The notes under the pieces were generated by a model. It was not told the origin of the DNA. It was given only the letters and a program-made list of their open reading frames with translations, and did no database searches. A program made the translations under genes and the position numbers. 26,517 nucleotides of DNA from Chloroflexi bacterium UBA5189 (lineage in GTDB: Bacteria; Chloroflexota; Limnocylindria; Limnocylindrales; CSP1-4): contig DHWF01000037.1 of assembly GCA_002413045.1 (NCBI GenBank), positions 1 through 26,517 of the forward strand, in the 5' to 3' direction. This document shows, in pieces, positions 1 to 12,441 of the stretch. Position 1 is the stretch's first letter. Every line of letters starts with the position of its first letter.

Positions 1-497
1 TCGTTGACGGTGACGACGTGGACGCCTTTGCCGGCGATCGCGTTCAGGATCGCGGCCATCGGCGCGACGAGGGTCTTGCCCTCGCCGGTCCGCATCTCGG
101 CGATCTTGCCCTGGTGGAGCACGACCGCGCCGATGAGCTGCTCGTCGAAATGGCGCATCCCGAGCGTCCGCTGCATCGCCTCGCGGGTCATCGCGAACAC
201 GTCCGGAAGGACGTCGTCGAGGGCGTCCTGGATTGCCTGGTTGTCGCGCTTGCGGCGCGTCTTCGCGAGCTCGCGGCGGCGCTCGAGGTCGGGATGGTGG
301 AGCTCGTCGTCGGACGGCTCCTCCGGGAGCACGGTCTCGCGGAACTCATCGCGGATCGCCGTGAACCGCTCGCGGATCTGCTCGTCCGTGAGGGCCTTGA
401 TCTCTGCCTCGAGATCGTTGGCCTCGTCGACGAACGGCTGGATCCGCTTCAGCTCACGGTCGTTCGAATCGACGAACCGGGAAAGAAATCCAAGCAT
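1..497 (-). CDS. secA: Preprotein translocase ATPase SecA, N-terminal part (cut by window edge)
   Basis: SecA is the motor ATPase that pushes unfolded preproteins through SecYEG. Only the first 165 residues lie here. The ATG is at 497 and the reading frame runs off base 1. Visible family features are the TLGMRHFD..L block (about 111-121), Walker A MRTGEGKT (135-142) and GVHVVTVN (158-165), which normally leads into the DYLA motif. Walker A sits about 33 residues later than in E. coli SecA because of a charged stretch at about 54-90 (rich in E, D, R and K). The gene is last in the minus-strand run, 22 nt after a small membrane-protein gene. There is no Shine-Dalgarno sequence before the ATG, but TATACT lies 9 nt upstream, suggesting an extra near-leaderless start of transcription. 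The assignment is secure; the rest of the gene is outside the window. Confidence 0.96.
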   Translation of the reverse strand, partial: MLGFLSRFVDSNDRELKRIQPFVDEANDLEAEIKALTDEQIRERFTAIRDEFRETVLPEEPSDDELHHPDLERRRELAKTRRKRDNQAIQDALDDVLPDVFAMTREAMQRTLGMRHFDEQLIGAVVLHQGKIAEMRTGEGKTLVAPMAAILNAIAGKGVHVVTVN

Positions 498-506
498 GGA
501 CGCTGA

Positions 507-512
507 AGTATA
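507..512 (-). promoter_or_regulatory. Candidate -10 box for secA
   Basis: TATACT on the minus strand, ending 9 nt before the secA ATG. No convincing -35 is seen at 16-18 bp. If used, the transcript would have almost no leader, which fits the lack of a Shine-Dalgarno. Inference only. Confidence 0.35.
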
Positions 513-519
513 CGGGCGA

Positions 520-771
520 CTAGTGCCAGAACCCCGTCCAGTACCCGAGCACGAGCAGGACGAACGTCAGCGCGGCCAGCCCGACCCAGAACATCACCGA
601 GACCAAGGTCGGGGTCGGGCGCATCTCGGGGTTCCGGAGGGCCGGCAGCTTGCCGCTCCGCAGCGCGAGCCCCCAGCGCGGCGAGCGGAGCTGCTCGCGG
701 TAGTCGGGCGCGGCGCCCGGCTCGGGCTTGAGCACGCCGTGCTCGTCGGGTCGGTGCAGCTGGAGGCTCAT
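520..771 (-). CDS. Small C-terminally membrane-anchored protein of unknown function
   Basis: An 83-residue protein I cannot assign to a family. The first 50 or so residues are polar and Pro/Arg/Glu-rich. The last 30 form one hydrophobic segment (about TLVSVMFWVGLAALTFVLLV) ending in GYWTGFWH, so the expected topology is a tail-anchored or single-pass membrane protein. A GTG at 780 in the same frame would add three residues. I prefer the ATG at 771 because GGAG (780-783) sits 8 nt before it, whereas the GTG overlaps that ribosome binding site. It lies 16 nt after prs and 22 nt before secA on the same strand, so it is probably co-transcribed with them. The position next to secA is suggestive of an envelope role but is not evidence of function. 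Confidence 0.75.
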   Translation of the reverse strand: MSLQLHRPDEHGVLKPEPGAAPDYREQLRSPRWGLALRSGKLPALRNPEMRPTPTLVSVMFWVGLAALTFVLLVLGYWTGFWH

Positions 772-787
772 CGCTCCCACTCCGTGT

Positions 788-1887
788 TCATGCGGCCGGT
801 ACCGCCGCGGCCGCGCCGGGATCGTCCTCGTCGTCGTCCTGCTGTTGCCGCACGTCGAGCTTCTTCGCGATGCCGTCCTCCCACAGGAGCATCTCCTGGG
901 TGAACTCGACCTCGCTTGAGAACAGTGCGCCGACCGACTCGCCGCGATGGATACGCTTGATCGCCTCGCCGATGAGCGGCGCGATGGAGAGGGTCGTGAT
1001 CTTGGCGATGCGCTTGCCCGGCGGCAGCGGCACCGTGTCGGTCAGGACGAGCTCCCGCAGCTCCGATTCGTTGATCCGGTCGCCCGCCGCGCCGGACAGG
1101 ACGCCGTGGGTGGCGCAGGCGTAGATCTCGGTCACGCCCTCGCGCCCGAGCGCGTTGACGGTCTCGATGAGCGTGCCCGCGGTGTCGACCTCGTCGTCAA
1201 CGATGATCGCCCGCTTGCCGCGGACCTCGCCGATGACGTTGAGCAGCTCGGCCCGGTCGAGATTGCCAACACGCCGCTTCTCGATGATCGCCAGGGGCGC
1301 ATCGAGCAGCTCGGCGAAGGTGCGGGCGCGCTTGGCGAACCCGAGGTCGGTCACCACGACGAGGTCCTCGAGGTGCTTGTGCTTGAAGTAGTTCGACAGG
1401 ATGTGGACGGCGGTCAACTCGTCCACGGGGATGTTGAAGAAGCCTTGGATCTGGCCCTGGTGGAGGTCCATCGTCAGCATCCGGTCGGCGCCGGCGACCG
1501 AGATCATGTCGGCGACGAGGCGCGCCGTGATCGGCACGCGCGGCTGGTCCTTCTTGTCCGACCGCCCGTAGGCGTAGTACGGCACCACCGCGGTGATCCG
1601 CCCCGCACTCGCACGCTTGAAGGCGTCGATCATGATCAGGAGCTCCATGATCGACTTGTTCACGGGGCTGCTCGTCGGCTGGACGATGAAGACGTCCTTC
1701 TCGCGGACGTTCTCCATGATCTTCACGAAGATGTTCTCGTTCGCGAACTCGAAGACCTGGGCGTCGCCGAGCTCGGAGCCGAGGTACCGGCAGATCTTCT
1801 CGGCCAGGTCCCGGTTCGCATTCCCGGTGTAGATCTGGAACTGGTCCGCGTACACGGGCGAGTCCTCCAGCCGACCGAAGCCGCCGC

Positions 1888-1891
<4 letters not shown>
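788..1891 (-). CDS. prs: Ribose-phosphate pyrophosphokinase (PRPP synthetase), divergent, with C-terminal tail
   Basis: Makes PRPP from ribose 5-phosphate and ATP for nucleotide, His and Trp synthesis. Length is 367 residues against about 315 for the usual enzyme. Family signatures: YYAYGRSDKKDQPRVPITA (105-123), TMDLHQGQIQGFF (140-152), the PRPP-binding loop VDDEVDTAGT (231-240) and a core ending IHRGESVGALF (314-324). Compared with classical Prs the loop reads DDEVDTAGT rather than the usual DDMIDTGGT, and the usual PDVGG segment reads TDLGFAKRAR (181-190). After residue 324 comes a 43-residue extension with an acidic DDDEDD run and an Ala/Pro end. Start is GTG at 1891, inside a GTGA overlap with the gyrA stop, implying coupled translation. 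The family is clear; whether the changes alter regulation by ADP or phosphate is unknown. Confidence 0.93.
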
Positions 1892-4434
<2,543 letters not shown>

Positions 4435-4447
4435 GCGCGGCTCTTGG

Positions 4448-5458
4448 TCATGTCAGCGGTGGCTCGGGCATCCGGCGGCCCAGGCCCATGGCCGCGAACT
4501 GCTCGGCCAGGCCGGCGGCCATCGACGTCGACGGCGCACCCGTCCGCTGCCGAATGCCCGACAACCGGGACCGGATGCGGTCCGCGTCGGCCGGATCGAG
4601 CTTCGTCAGGCTGTCGCGGATGACCCACGCCCGGTGCCCGTCGTCGCGGTCCGCGGCGATTCTCGCTTCCGTCTCGAGGGCCGCAGTCGTCTCGGTGAGA
4701 TCAACGACCGTCATCGAACGATATGCCCACGACAGCGCTTTCTGGACGTCGGGATCGGCGTCGCCGATCAGGCTCGCCAGAATCGGCAGCGCGTGCGCCG
4801 TGACGTCCGGCGCCCGGCCGAGGCGTCGATCTGCATACGGCATCGTCGCGATCGTGGAGCCCACGAGGCGTCGCTCCCAGCGTGAGGGCGACACGGTGAG
4901 CTGCTCGAGCTCGGCCCAGCGATACGGCTCGGCGACGATGCCCTTGCCGTACGGGTGGGCGAGCGTGTCGACCGTGATCCATTCGTCAGCATCCCGGGCG
5001 GCGCGCCGGAGCAGCTGCCAGGTCCGCTCGGGCTCGGTCCGGAGGGTCCGCTGTAGCGTGGTGATCGCGAACCAGCGGGCCTCGCGCTCGGGTTCTCGCA
5101 GGAGGCGGTCGGCGACCGGCAGCAGCTCCGCGGGCGATGCCCGGCGGGTGGCCTTCTCGAAAGCGCGACGTACGGCGACCTGCAGCGGCGACCGAACGCC
5201 GTGCGTCTCCCCGATGCCTGGTGCCACGAACGCCTGGCCGGCGCGGTACTCGGGATCGGCGAGCTCGCGGAATGCGGCGGCGAGACCCGCGGCGAACGCG
5301 GCCGGATCCGACAGCTGCTCGGCGAGGGCCGTGCCGAGGACGGCCGCGCGCCCCTCCCGTGCCGCGATCGTCTGGGCGCCATGATCGGCGGCGGGCCGTC
5401 CGGCCCACGCCGATGCGTGCTTCGGTTCGGCCATCGCCTGAGTGGTCGCTGTGGTCAT
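4448..5458 (-). CDS. AlkD-like DNA alkylation repair / HEAT-repeat protein
   Basis: Resembles the AlkD/AlkC-type HEAT-repeat DNA glycosylases (DNA alkylation repair family), which bind DNA along a helical-repeat groove and release alkylated bases. Matching features are RWFAITTLQRTL (128-139), DEWITVDTLAHPYGKG (158-173, an Asp at 164 placed like the catalytic Asp of AlkD), SRWERRLVGS (192-201) and DPDVQKALSWAYRSM (235-249, Trp244). At 336 residues it is about 100 longer than AlkD, with an Ala-rich N-terminus and an extra C-terminal helical stretch. The ATG at 5458 overlaps the preceding stop as ATGA. It sits between the two gyrase genes. The fold is fairly clear; the enzymatic activity is inferred from residue placement, and a non-catalytic HEAT protein remains possible. 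Confidence 0.72.
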   Translation of the reverse strand: MTTATTQAMAEPKHASAWAGRPAADHGAQTIAAREGRAAVLGTALAEQLSDPAAFAAGLAAAFRELADPEYRAGQAFVAPGIGETHGVRSPLQVAVRRAFEKATRRASPAELLPVADRLLREPEREARWFAITTLQRTLRTEPERTWQLLRRAARDADEWITVDTLAHPYGKGIVAEPYRWAELEQLTVSPSRWERRLVGSTIATMPYADRRLGRAPDVTAHALPILASLIGDADPDVQKALSWAYRSMTVVDLTETTAALETEARIAADRDDGHRAWVIRDSLTKLDPADADRIRSRLSGIRQRTGAPSTSMAAGLAEQFAAMGLGRRMPEPPLT

Positions 5459-5956
5459 CCGGCGCCACCACCAGCGAGGCGGCGCATCCCGTACCGCGCC
5501 TTGAGCCGTTCAAGCTCGGACTCGGGCAGGGCGATGAAGGTGCCCTCGGCGGTCGCCATGACCTCGCCCGTGTCGGCGTCCAGCACGCGACCGCCGGTCC
5601 GACTCGCCCGTCGATGCATCTCGATGACCCAGCCTTCGGCCCGGATCGCGTGGCCGGTTCGGATCGGCTTGCGGAACGCGACGTTCAGCCGGGCGGTGAC
5701 GCCCCACGTCCCGCGACCGATCACGGACCAGGCCATCACCTCGTCGAGGATCGTGCAGACGATGCCACCGTGGGCGACCGCATCCCAGCCCTGGTACTCG
5801 TTGGCGAGGGTCGTTTCGAGCCAGGCGCTCTCGGGGTCCGCGTGCAGCTCGAGGTGGAGGCCGTGCTCGTTGAGCTCCCCACATGCGAAGCAGCGGTGCG
5901 GCTCGAAGTCGAACGCACCGTCCTGATCCCGCAGCCGCGGCGCCGCCGCTGCCAGC

Positions 5957-5967
<11 letters not shown>
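5455..5967 (-). CDS. PaaI-like hotdog-fold thioesterase
   Basis: A 170-residue protein of the 4HBT/PaaI hotdog superfamily, which hydrolyses acyl-CoA or similar thioesters. Family signs are CFACGELNEHGL (26-37, the C..CG..N..GL entry motif), WDAVAHGGIVCTILDEVMAW (61-80, with the HGG loop and the Asp75/Glu76 helix) and a following beta strand TARLNVAFRKPIRTG. The substrate cannot be told from sequence. The most likely start is TTG at 5967, inside the end of gyrB (11-nt overlap), with AAGG 12 to 9 nt upstream; there is no ATG or GTG before the catalytic helix. Its stop overlaps the AlkD-like start by ATGA, so it is translated as part of the gyrase run, with no obvious functional link. Confidence 0.83.
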
Positions 5968-7947
<1,980 letters not shown>

Positions 7948-7951
<4 letters not shown>

Positions 7952-8814
7952 GCGCTTCCTCCGACCAGCCGCTGGTAGATCCGCGCGAGCTCATCGTCGC
8001 CGTAGAACTCGATCACGATCCGGCCCCCGCGCCGGGTCCGCGTGAGCCGGACCTTCGTGCCCAGCGATTGGCGGAGGTCCTCCTCGACGCGCTCGACGTC
8101 GGGGTCGGGGGCGGCGGCCGGGACGGACGCCTCGCGCGGTTCGCGCGGTTCCCGCAATCGTCGGACAAGCTCCTCGGTCTGGCGAACCGAGAGGTCCTCC
8201 CCGATGACGGTGTCGAGGACGCGCGCCTGGCCCGCGGTGTCGAGGCCCCCGAGCGCCCGCGCGTGACCCTCGGTGATCCGCCGGTCTGCCACGGCGTCCT
8301 GGACGGCCTGATGCAGGTCGAGCAGGCGGAGGGTGTTGGCGACCGTCGATCGAGCGCGTCCCACGCGGGTCGCGAGGTCCTCCTGCGTGAACGCGAATTC
8401 GTCGATGAGCTGCCGGTAGCCGCGCGCGGCCTCGATCGGGTCGAGGTCCTCTCGCTGCAGGTTCTCGACGAGGGCGAGCTCGAGCTGCTGTCGCCCTGCC
8501 AGCTGCCGAACAAGTGCCGGGATCCGTTCGAGCCCGGCGAGCCGGGAGGCCCGGACGCGGCGCTCGCCTGCCACCAGCTGGTAGCCATCGATCGTCTCGG
8601 TGACCAGGATCGGCTGGAGCACGCCGTGCTCGCGAATGCTGGCGGCGAGGCCCTCGAGGGATGTGTCGTCTATGCGCAGCCGCGGCTGGCGCGGGTTCTC
8701 GCGGATCCGCGCGAGCGGGATTTCGACCGAACCGGTCGTGGTGCTGGATCGCTGCGGGATCAGCGCGGCGAGGCCCCGTCCCAGACCCTGCGGACGGTCG
8801 CTTCGGACGGTCAT
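7948..8814 (-). CDS. parB: Chromosome-partitioning protein ParB (parS-binding CTPase clamp)
   Basis: Binds parS, hydrolyses CTP and slides as a clamp to build the centromere complex moved by ParA. Length is 288 residues, normal for chromosomal ParB. Visible parts are the N-terminal LGRGLAALI motif (11-19) that contacts ParA, the ParB/Srx core ENPRQPR (39-45), the CTP-binding GERRVRA box (83-89), the helix-turn-helix around FTQEDLATRVGRARSTVANTLRLL (about 141-164), and a C-terminal dimerisation region after an Ala/Pro linker. ATG at 8814 overlaps the parA stop as ATGA. Two parS-like sites lie about 1 kb upstream in the gap before parA, the expected local target. Confidence 0.96.
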
Positions 8815-9635
8815 GCGAGGACCGCCTCGGGCTCGCGGACAGCAGCTGCGCTGGCGGGCTGCGGCGCATGCGGCCGCTCGTCGCGGGTCCGGATCTCGTC
8901 GGCGAGGTCGCGATAGGCGTCGGCGCCGCGCGAGCCGGGGGCATAGAGGTGGATCGGCAGCCCGTGGCTTGGCGCCTCGGACAGGCGGACGGCACGCGGG
9001 ATGACCGTCTCGTAGACCCGGTCGCCGAGATGCTTGCGAACCTCATCGCCGACCTCGGCGCTCAGCCGCGTCCGGCTGTCGAACATCGTGAGGACGGCGC
9101 CCTTGACCTCGAGCCGCGGGTTGAGGTGATCGGTCACGAGCCGGATCGTTGCGAGCAGCTGGCCCAGTCCCTCGAGGGCGAAGTACTCGCACTGGATCGG
9201 AATGAGCGTGGAGTCGGCGGCCGTCAGGGCATTGATGGTGAGCAGGCCGAGCGACGGCGGGCAGTCGATGAGGAGGTAGTCATAGTTGGCCCGGATCGGA
9301 TCGAGGAGGCTCGCCAGGCGACGTTCCCGCTGTTCGAGCGGGGTCAGCTCGACCTCTGCCCCGGCGAGCGCGATCGACGACGGGATCAGCGTGACGCCGT
9401 CGACCTTCGTGTCGACGGCAAGATCCTCGAGGCGGACCTGGTCGATGACGGCGTCATAGACCGACCGATCTCGACTGCGATCGATCCCGAATCCGCTCGT
9501 GGCGTTGCCTTGGGGGTCGAGATCGACGACAAGCACGCGGTCACCCGCCAGGGCCAGGTAGCTGGCCAAGTTGACAACCGTCGTGGTCTTGCCGACGCCG
9601 CCCTTCTGGTTTGCACAGGCGATCGTCTCGCCCAC
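8811..9635 (-). CDS. parA: Chromosome-partitioning ATPase ParA (Soj type)
   Basis: Deviant Walker ATPase that binds DNA non-specifically and pulls ParB-parS complexes. 274 residues. The N-terminus ETIACANQKGGVGKTT carries the deviant Walker A (KGGVGKTT, 11-18) with the signature Lys. VLVVDLDPQGNAT is the Walker A' region and YLLIDCPPSLG is Walker B. There is no N-terminal helix-turn-helix domain, so it is the short chromosomal form rather than a P1-plasmid type. The GTG at 9635 directly follows an in-frame TGA, so the start is fixed. It is the first gene of the minus-strand run, with a candidate promoter at 9671-9679. Confidence 0.96.
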   Translation of the reverse strand: MGETIACANQKGGVGKTTTVVNLASYLALAGDRVLVVDLDPQGNATSGFGIDRSRDRSVYDAVIDQVRLEDLAVDTKVDGVTLIPSSIALAGAEVELTPLEQRERRLASLLDPIRANYDYLLIDCPPSLGLLTINALTAADSTLIPIQCEYFALEGLGQLLATIRLVTDHLNPRLEVKGAVLTMFDSRTRLSAEVGDEVRKHLGDRVYETVIPRAVRLSEAPSHGLPIHLYAPGSRGADAYRDLADEIRTRDERPHAPQPASAAAVREPEAVLA

Positions 9636-9670
9636 TCAGGTGGTCATCCGGCGTTCATTCACTGGGCATG

Positions 9671-9679
9671 ATTCTAGCA
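9671..9679 (-). promoter_or_regulatory. Candidate extended -10 promoter of the par-gyr run
   Basis: On the minus strand the bases read TGCTAGAAT, which is a TGn extension plus TAGAAT (5 of 6 to TATAAT). No good -35 is seen. The transcript would start near 9664 and give a leader of about 30 nt before the parA GTG. Confidence 0.5.
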
Positions 9680-9785
9680 TCGGGAGCCGCCTTCCTCCCC
9701 CGGCCAGACGCCTGCAGCAGGGGTCGCCAAGTGTCGTCAGGAGGGCTTCACGGCGGCTTACCGTCGGGTTATGTCAGACGCTCGA

Positions 9786-9801
9786 TGTTTCACGTGCAAC
9801 C
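9786..9801. promoter_or_regulatory. parS-like site 1 (ParB binding)
   Basis: TGTTTCACGTGCAACC matches the bacterial parS consensus TGTTTCACGTGAAACA at 14 of 16 positions and keeps the central CACGTG. It lies in the parA upstream region, where chromosomal parS sites are commonly found. Confidence 0.85.
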
Positions 9802-9816
9802 CTTGTTCTCGAGCGC

Positions 9817-9836
9817 CTGGCCGGCGCGCCGGCCAG
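9817..9836. repeat. Perfect 20-bp palindrome midway between the two parS sites
   Basis: The arms CTGGCCGGCG and CGCCGGCCAG are exact reverse complements. The centre (9826/9827) is 33 bp from the centre of parS 1 and 35 bp from the centre of parS 2. It could be an operator, a cruciform or a binding site for a palindrome-reading protein; nothing in the sequence decides this. Confidence 0.8.
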
Positions 9837-9853
9837 CCCGCGCGAGGCCGCGA

Positions 9854-9869
9854 TGTTGCACGTGCAACG
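9854..9869. promoter_or_regulatory. parS-like site 2 (ParB binding)
   Basis: TGTTGCACGTGCAACG matches the parS consensus at 13 of 16. Its inner 14 bases (9855-9868, GTTGCAC and GTGCAAC) are a perfect palindrome, so the lineage's own consensus may be GTTGCACGTGCAAC. It is 68 bp centre to centre from site 1. Confidence 0.82.
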
Positions 9870-9908
9870 CCCGGCGAATCGCTGGGTCCGAGTAGCCCAA
9901 GGTTGCCA

Positions 9909-9938
9909 TTGCCCGACTTCCGAAGGGCGTGGGATACT
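9909..9938 (+). promoter_or_regulatory. Weak candidate promoter for mreD
   Basis: TTGCCC (4 of 6) and GATACT (4 of 6) separated by 18 bp. Transcription would start near 9945, about 88 nt before the mreD ATG. Weak matches, so tentative. Confidence 0.3.
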
Positions 9939-10032
9939 TCCCGAACGACGCGGCAGTGCCGACCGCTCGTCGCCGCGAGGGCTCAGGTGTCGCGCGCAAT
10001 ACCTCCACTCGCCGAGGACCGATCGCCGTCTC

Positions 10033-10533
10033 ATGAGCCTCCTCCTCGCTGCGATCGGTGCGACCGTCATCGCGCTCGTCGAAGTCACGGTTGGGCCGTA
10101 CATCAAGGTCGGAGACGTCGGTCCCCACCCCGTCCTCATCGGAGGGGTGATCTGGACCATTGCAGCGGGAATCGACCGGGGGATCGCGTGGGCCTTCGTC
10201 GGAGGATTGGTGCTTGACTCGCTGCTCGGGCGCTCCCTCGGCACTTCCGCGCTGGCTCTCCTCCTTGCCGTGGGCGCCGCAGCGCTCATCGCTCGACCGT
10301 TTCCCCGCCTCCGGCTCGTCGCGCCGCTCGTCGCCGTCCCGATCCTCAGTCTCGCCTACTCCCTGCTGGTGGCCGGCGTGACCTCGGCGACGCAACCCGG
10401 CGTCTCCCTGAACGAGCCCGTGGGGTTGTTCGTGCCCGGGGCGATTTACGACGCGATCGTCGGGATGTTCCTTGGACCGATTGCCGTCGTGATCCATGAC
10501 CGGCGCGCCGCGACCGAGCGACTCGACTGGTGA
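10033..10533 (+). CDS. mreD: Rod shape-determining membrane protein MreD
   Basis: MreD is a polytopic membrane partner of MreC, RodA and PBP2 in the elongasome. The 166-residue protein is almost wholly hydrophobic, with about five predicted membrane segments, the length and pattern of MreD. Matching parts are the N-terminal LLAAIGATVIALVE, GGVIWTIAAGIDRGIAWAFVGGLVLDSL and the Asp-rich turn near the C-terminus. MreD is poorly conserved, so the call rests partly on the next two genes (PBP2 and RodA). The frame stays open far upstream, but the ATG at 10033 is the start that fits the family. It has no good Shine-Dalgarno (GAGGA is 14 nt away). Its TGA overlaps the mrdA GTG as GTGA. Neither mreB nor mreC precedes it, unlike the usual mreBCD order. 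Confidence 0.82.
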   Translation: MSLLLAAIGATVIALVEVTVGPYIKVGDVGPHPVLIGGVIWTIAAGIDRGIAWAFVGGLVLDSLLGRSLGTSALALLLAVGAAALIARPFPRLRLVAPLVAVPILSLAYSLLVAGVTSATQPGVSLNEPVGLFVPGAIYDAIVGMFLGPIAVVIHDRRAATERLDW

Positions 10534-12434
10534 ACCCCTACCTCGACGGGCGCCCGGTTCCTGCTCCATCGCGCTTGCGATTCCTCGTGTTCGGTCTCGC
10601 CGTCGTGCTCGCGGCCGGAGCGCTGTCCACGCGCCTGTTCGCGATCCAAATCGGCGGGGCCATGCCGTACACGGCGCTCGCGGCCACGACCAGGACGGTC
10701 GTCGAGCCGCTGCCGTCGACGCGTGGCGTGATCTTCGATCGGAATGGGAAGCCGCTGGTCTCCAACACCGCTTCATACAGCGTCAAGATCCGCCCGGCGG
10801 ATCTTCCCGAATCGCGCCGCGTCCAGGTCGTGAACACCCTTGCCGCGCTGGTTGGCGAGGATCCCGCGAGCATCAATGTCGCCCTCGACTCGAACACCGG
10901 CTCGAGCTACGACCTCGTGCGAGTTGCCCAGGACGTGGATCCCCGTGTTGCCGGACTGATCGCCGAATCAAGCGACGCCCTGCCGGGCGTGCAAGTCGTC
11001 GTCGATACGCGACGCGACTACGTGCTTGGCCCGCTGCTCTCCCAGGTGCTCGGGTACACGGCTCCGATCAGCGGCCCCGAGCTGTCGTCGCTCAAGGACC
11101 AGGGGTACCTTCCCGATGACCTGCTCGGGCGCACCGGCGTGGAGTCGGAGTACGAGTCGGTGCTTCGCGGGCAATACGGGCTCCAGACCGTCGAGCGCGA
11201 TGCCGCCGGCCGCGACATCCAGGTCCTTCGCACCGACCAGCCGCCCATCGCCGGCAGCTCGGTGAAGCTGAGCATTGACGTTCACCAGCAGCAGCTCGCC
11301 CAGCAGGCGTTGCAGTGGGGCATGAAGACCGCAGGCCTCAAGCGAGGCGTGGTGATCGTGATGAACCCGCAAACCGGTGAGATCCTCGCACTCGTCAGCC
11401 TGCCGACCTACGACGACAACCTGTTCAGCCAGGGCATCAGTCCGTCGGAGTACCAGGCGCTGCTCAACAACCCGCAGAAGCCGCTCGTCGATCACGCGAT
11501 CAGCGACCAGTACCCGCCCGGCTCCACCTACAAGCTCGTTGCCGGGACCGGGGTGCTTGCCGACGGCAAGATCACCGCGTCGACGAGGATCAGGACCGCC
11601 GGCTCCCTGAGCCTTGGTGGCTTCAGGTTCAACGACTGGAACGGTCGGGGCTTCGGCCTGTGCAACATCTACTGCGGGTTTGGGAACTCGAGCGACACGT
11701 TCTTCTACCAGGCCGCCGCCATGCTCGGGATCGACCGACACGGCTATTGGGGCAAGCAGTACGGCTTCGGGGCGCCGACGCAGATCGACCTGCCGAACGA
11801 GGCGGCCGGGACCGTTCCCACGAACCAGTGGAAGCTCGACACGCTTGGCCTGCCGATCTACCCCGGCGAGGTCTACCTGGCGGGAATCGGCCAGGGCTAC
11901 GTCCAGGTCACGCCGCTCCAACTGCTGAACGCGTATTGCGCGCTTGCCAACGGCGGCACCCTGTACAAGCCCCACGTCGTCGACCAGATCATCGCGCCGG
12001 ACGGCACGGTCACCAACATCGATCCGCAGGTCCTCGGCGAGGTCAACACCAGCCAGAAGGTGCTCGCGATCATGCGTCGAGCCGCCCGCAACACGGTCGT
12101 GATCCGCCACACCTACAACCTCGTCGACCTGCCGATCGTGATCGCCGGCAAGACGGGTACTGCAGAGTTCGGGTCGGGCGCACGCGGCCACCTGGCGTTC
12201 CACACCTGGTTCGTCGGCTTCGTCCCGAAGAACCCCTGGAAGACCCTGTCGGATCCCAACGGCTGGAAGGCCGTCGCGCGGACCGATTCGCCGCTGGCGG
12301 TGCTCGTCCTCGCCTTCGACTCGAACACCCGGGGCAACGCCGCAACCGAGATCGCGAAGTACTTCTTCCAGCTCCACTTCAACATCAAGAAGGACTACCG
12401 CCGACCTGACCTCCTCAGGAAGGTCAGCAACTGA
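10530..12434 (+). CDS. mrdA: Penicillin-binding protein 2 (elongation-specific transpeptidase)
   Basis: Class B PBP that cross-links peptidoglycan during elongation together with RodA. 634 residues. Single N-terminal membrane anchor at about 17-38; PBP-dimer domain beginning LPSTRGVIFDRNGKPL (61-76). The transpeptidase motifs are all present: STYK (332-335, nucleophile Ser332), SSD (387-389, the SxN-type motif) and KTGT (541-544). GQGYVQVTPLQL (455-466) is typical of the PBP2/FtsI family. There is no catalytic gap or frameshift. Start is GTG at 10530 in a GTGA overlap with mreD. The pairing with rodA seven bases downstream supports PBP2 rather than FtsI. Confidence 0.94.
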   Translation: MNPYLDGRPVPAPSRLRFLVFGLAVVLAAGALSTRLFAIQIGGAMPYTALAATTRTVVEPLPSTRGVIFDRNGKPLVSNTASYSVKIRPADLPESRRVQVVNTLAALVGEDPASINVALDSNTGSSYDLVRVAQDVDPRVAGLIAESSDALPGVQVVVDTRRDYVLGPLLSQVLGYTAPISGPELSSLKDQGYLPDDLLGRTGVESEYESVLRGQYGLQTVERDAAGRDIQVLRTDQPPIAGSSVKLSIDVHQQQLAQQALQWGMKTAGLKRGVVIVMNPQTGEILALVSLPTYDDNLFSQGISPSEYQALLNNPQKPLVDHAISDQYPPGSTYKLVAGTGVLADGKITASTRIRTAGSLSLGGFRFNDWNGRGFGLCNIYCGFGNSSDTFFYQAAAMLGIDRHGYWGKQYGFGAPTQIDLPNEAAGTVPTNQWKLDTLGLPIYPGEVYLAGIGQGYVQVTPLQLLNAYCALANGGTLYKPHVVDQIIAPDGTVTNIDPQVLGEVNTSQKVLAIMRRAARNTVVIRHTYNLVDLPIVIAGKTGTAEFGSGARGHLAFHTWFVGFVPKNPWKTLSDPNGWKAVARTDSPLAVLVLAFDSNTRGNAATEIAKYFFQLHFNIKKDYRRPDLLRKVSN

Positions 12435-12441
12435 TGCCGTC

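Larger units (their letters stand above)
9636..10032. other. Divergent intergenic region between parA and mreD
   Basis: 397 bp without a gene. From left to right it holds a minus-strand extended -10 for parA, two parS-like sites flanking a 20-bp palindrome, and a weak plus-strand promoter for mreD. I looked for DnaA boxes (TTWTNCACA-like) and found none, so there is no sign that this is oriC itself. Confidence 0.8.

Noticed and set aside
9636..10032. Replication origin in the parA-mreD gap
   Set aside because: parS sites often lie near oriC, but I found no DnaA boxes, no AT-rich unwinding stretch and no dnaA or dnaN nearby.
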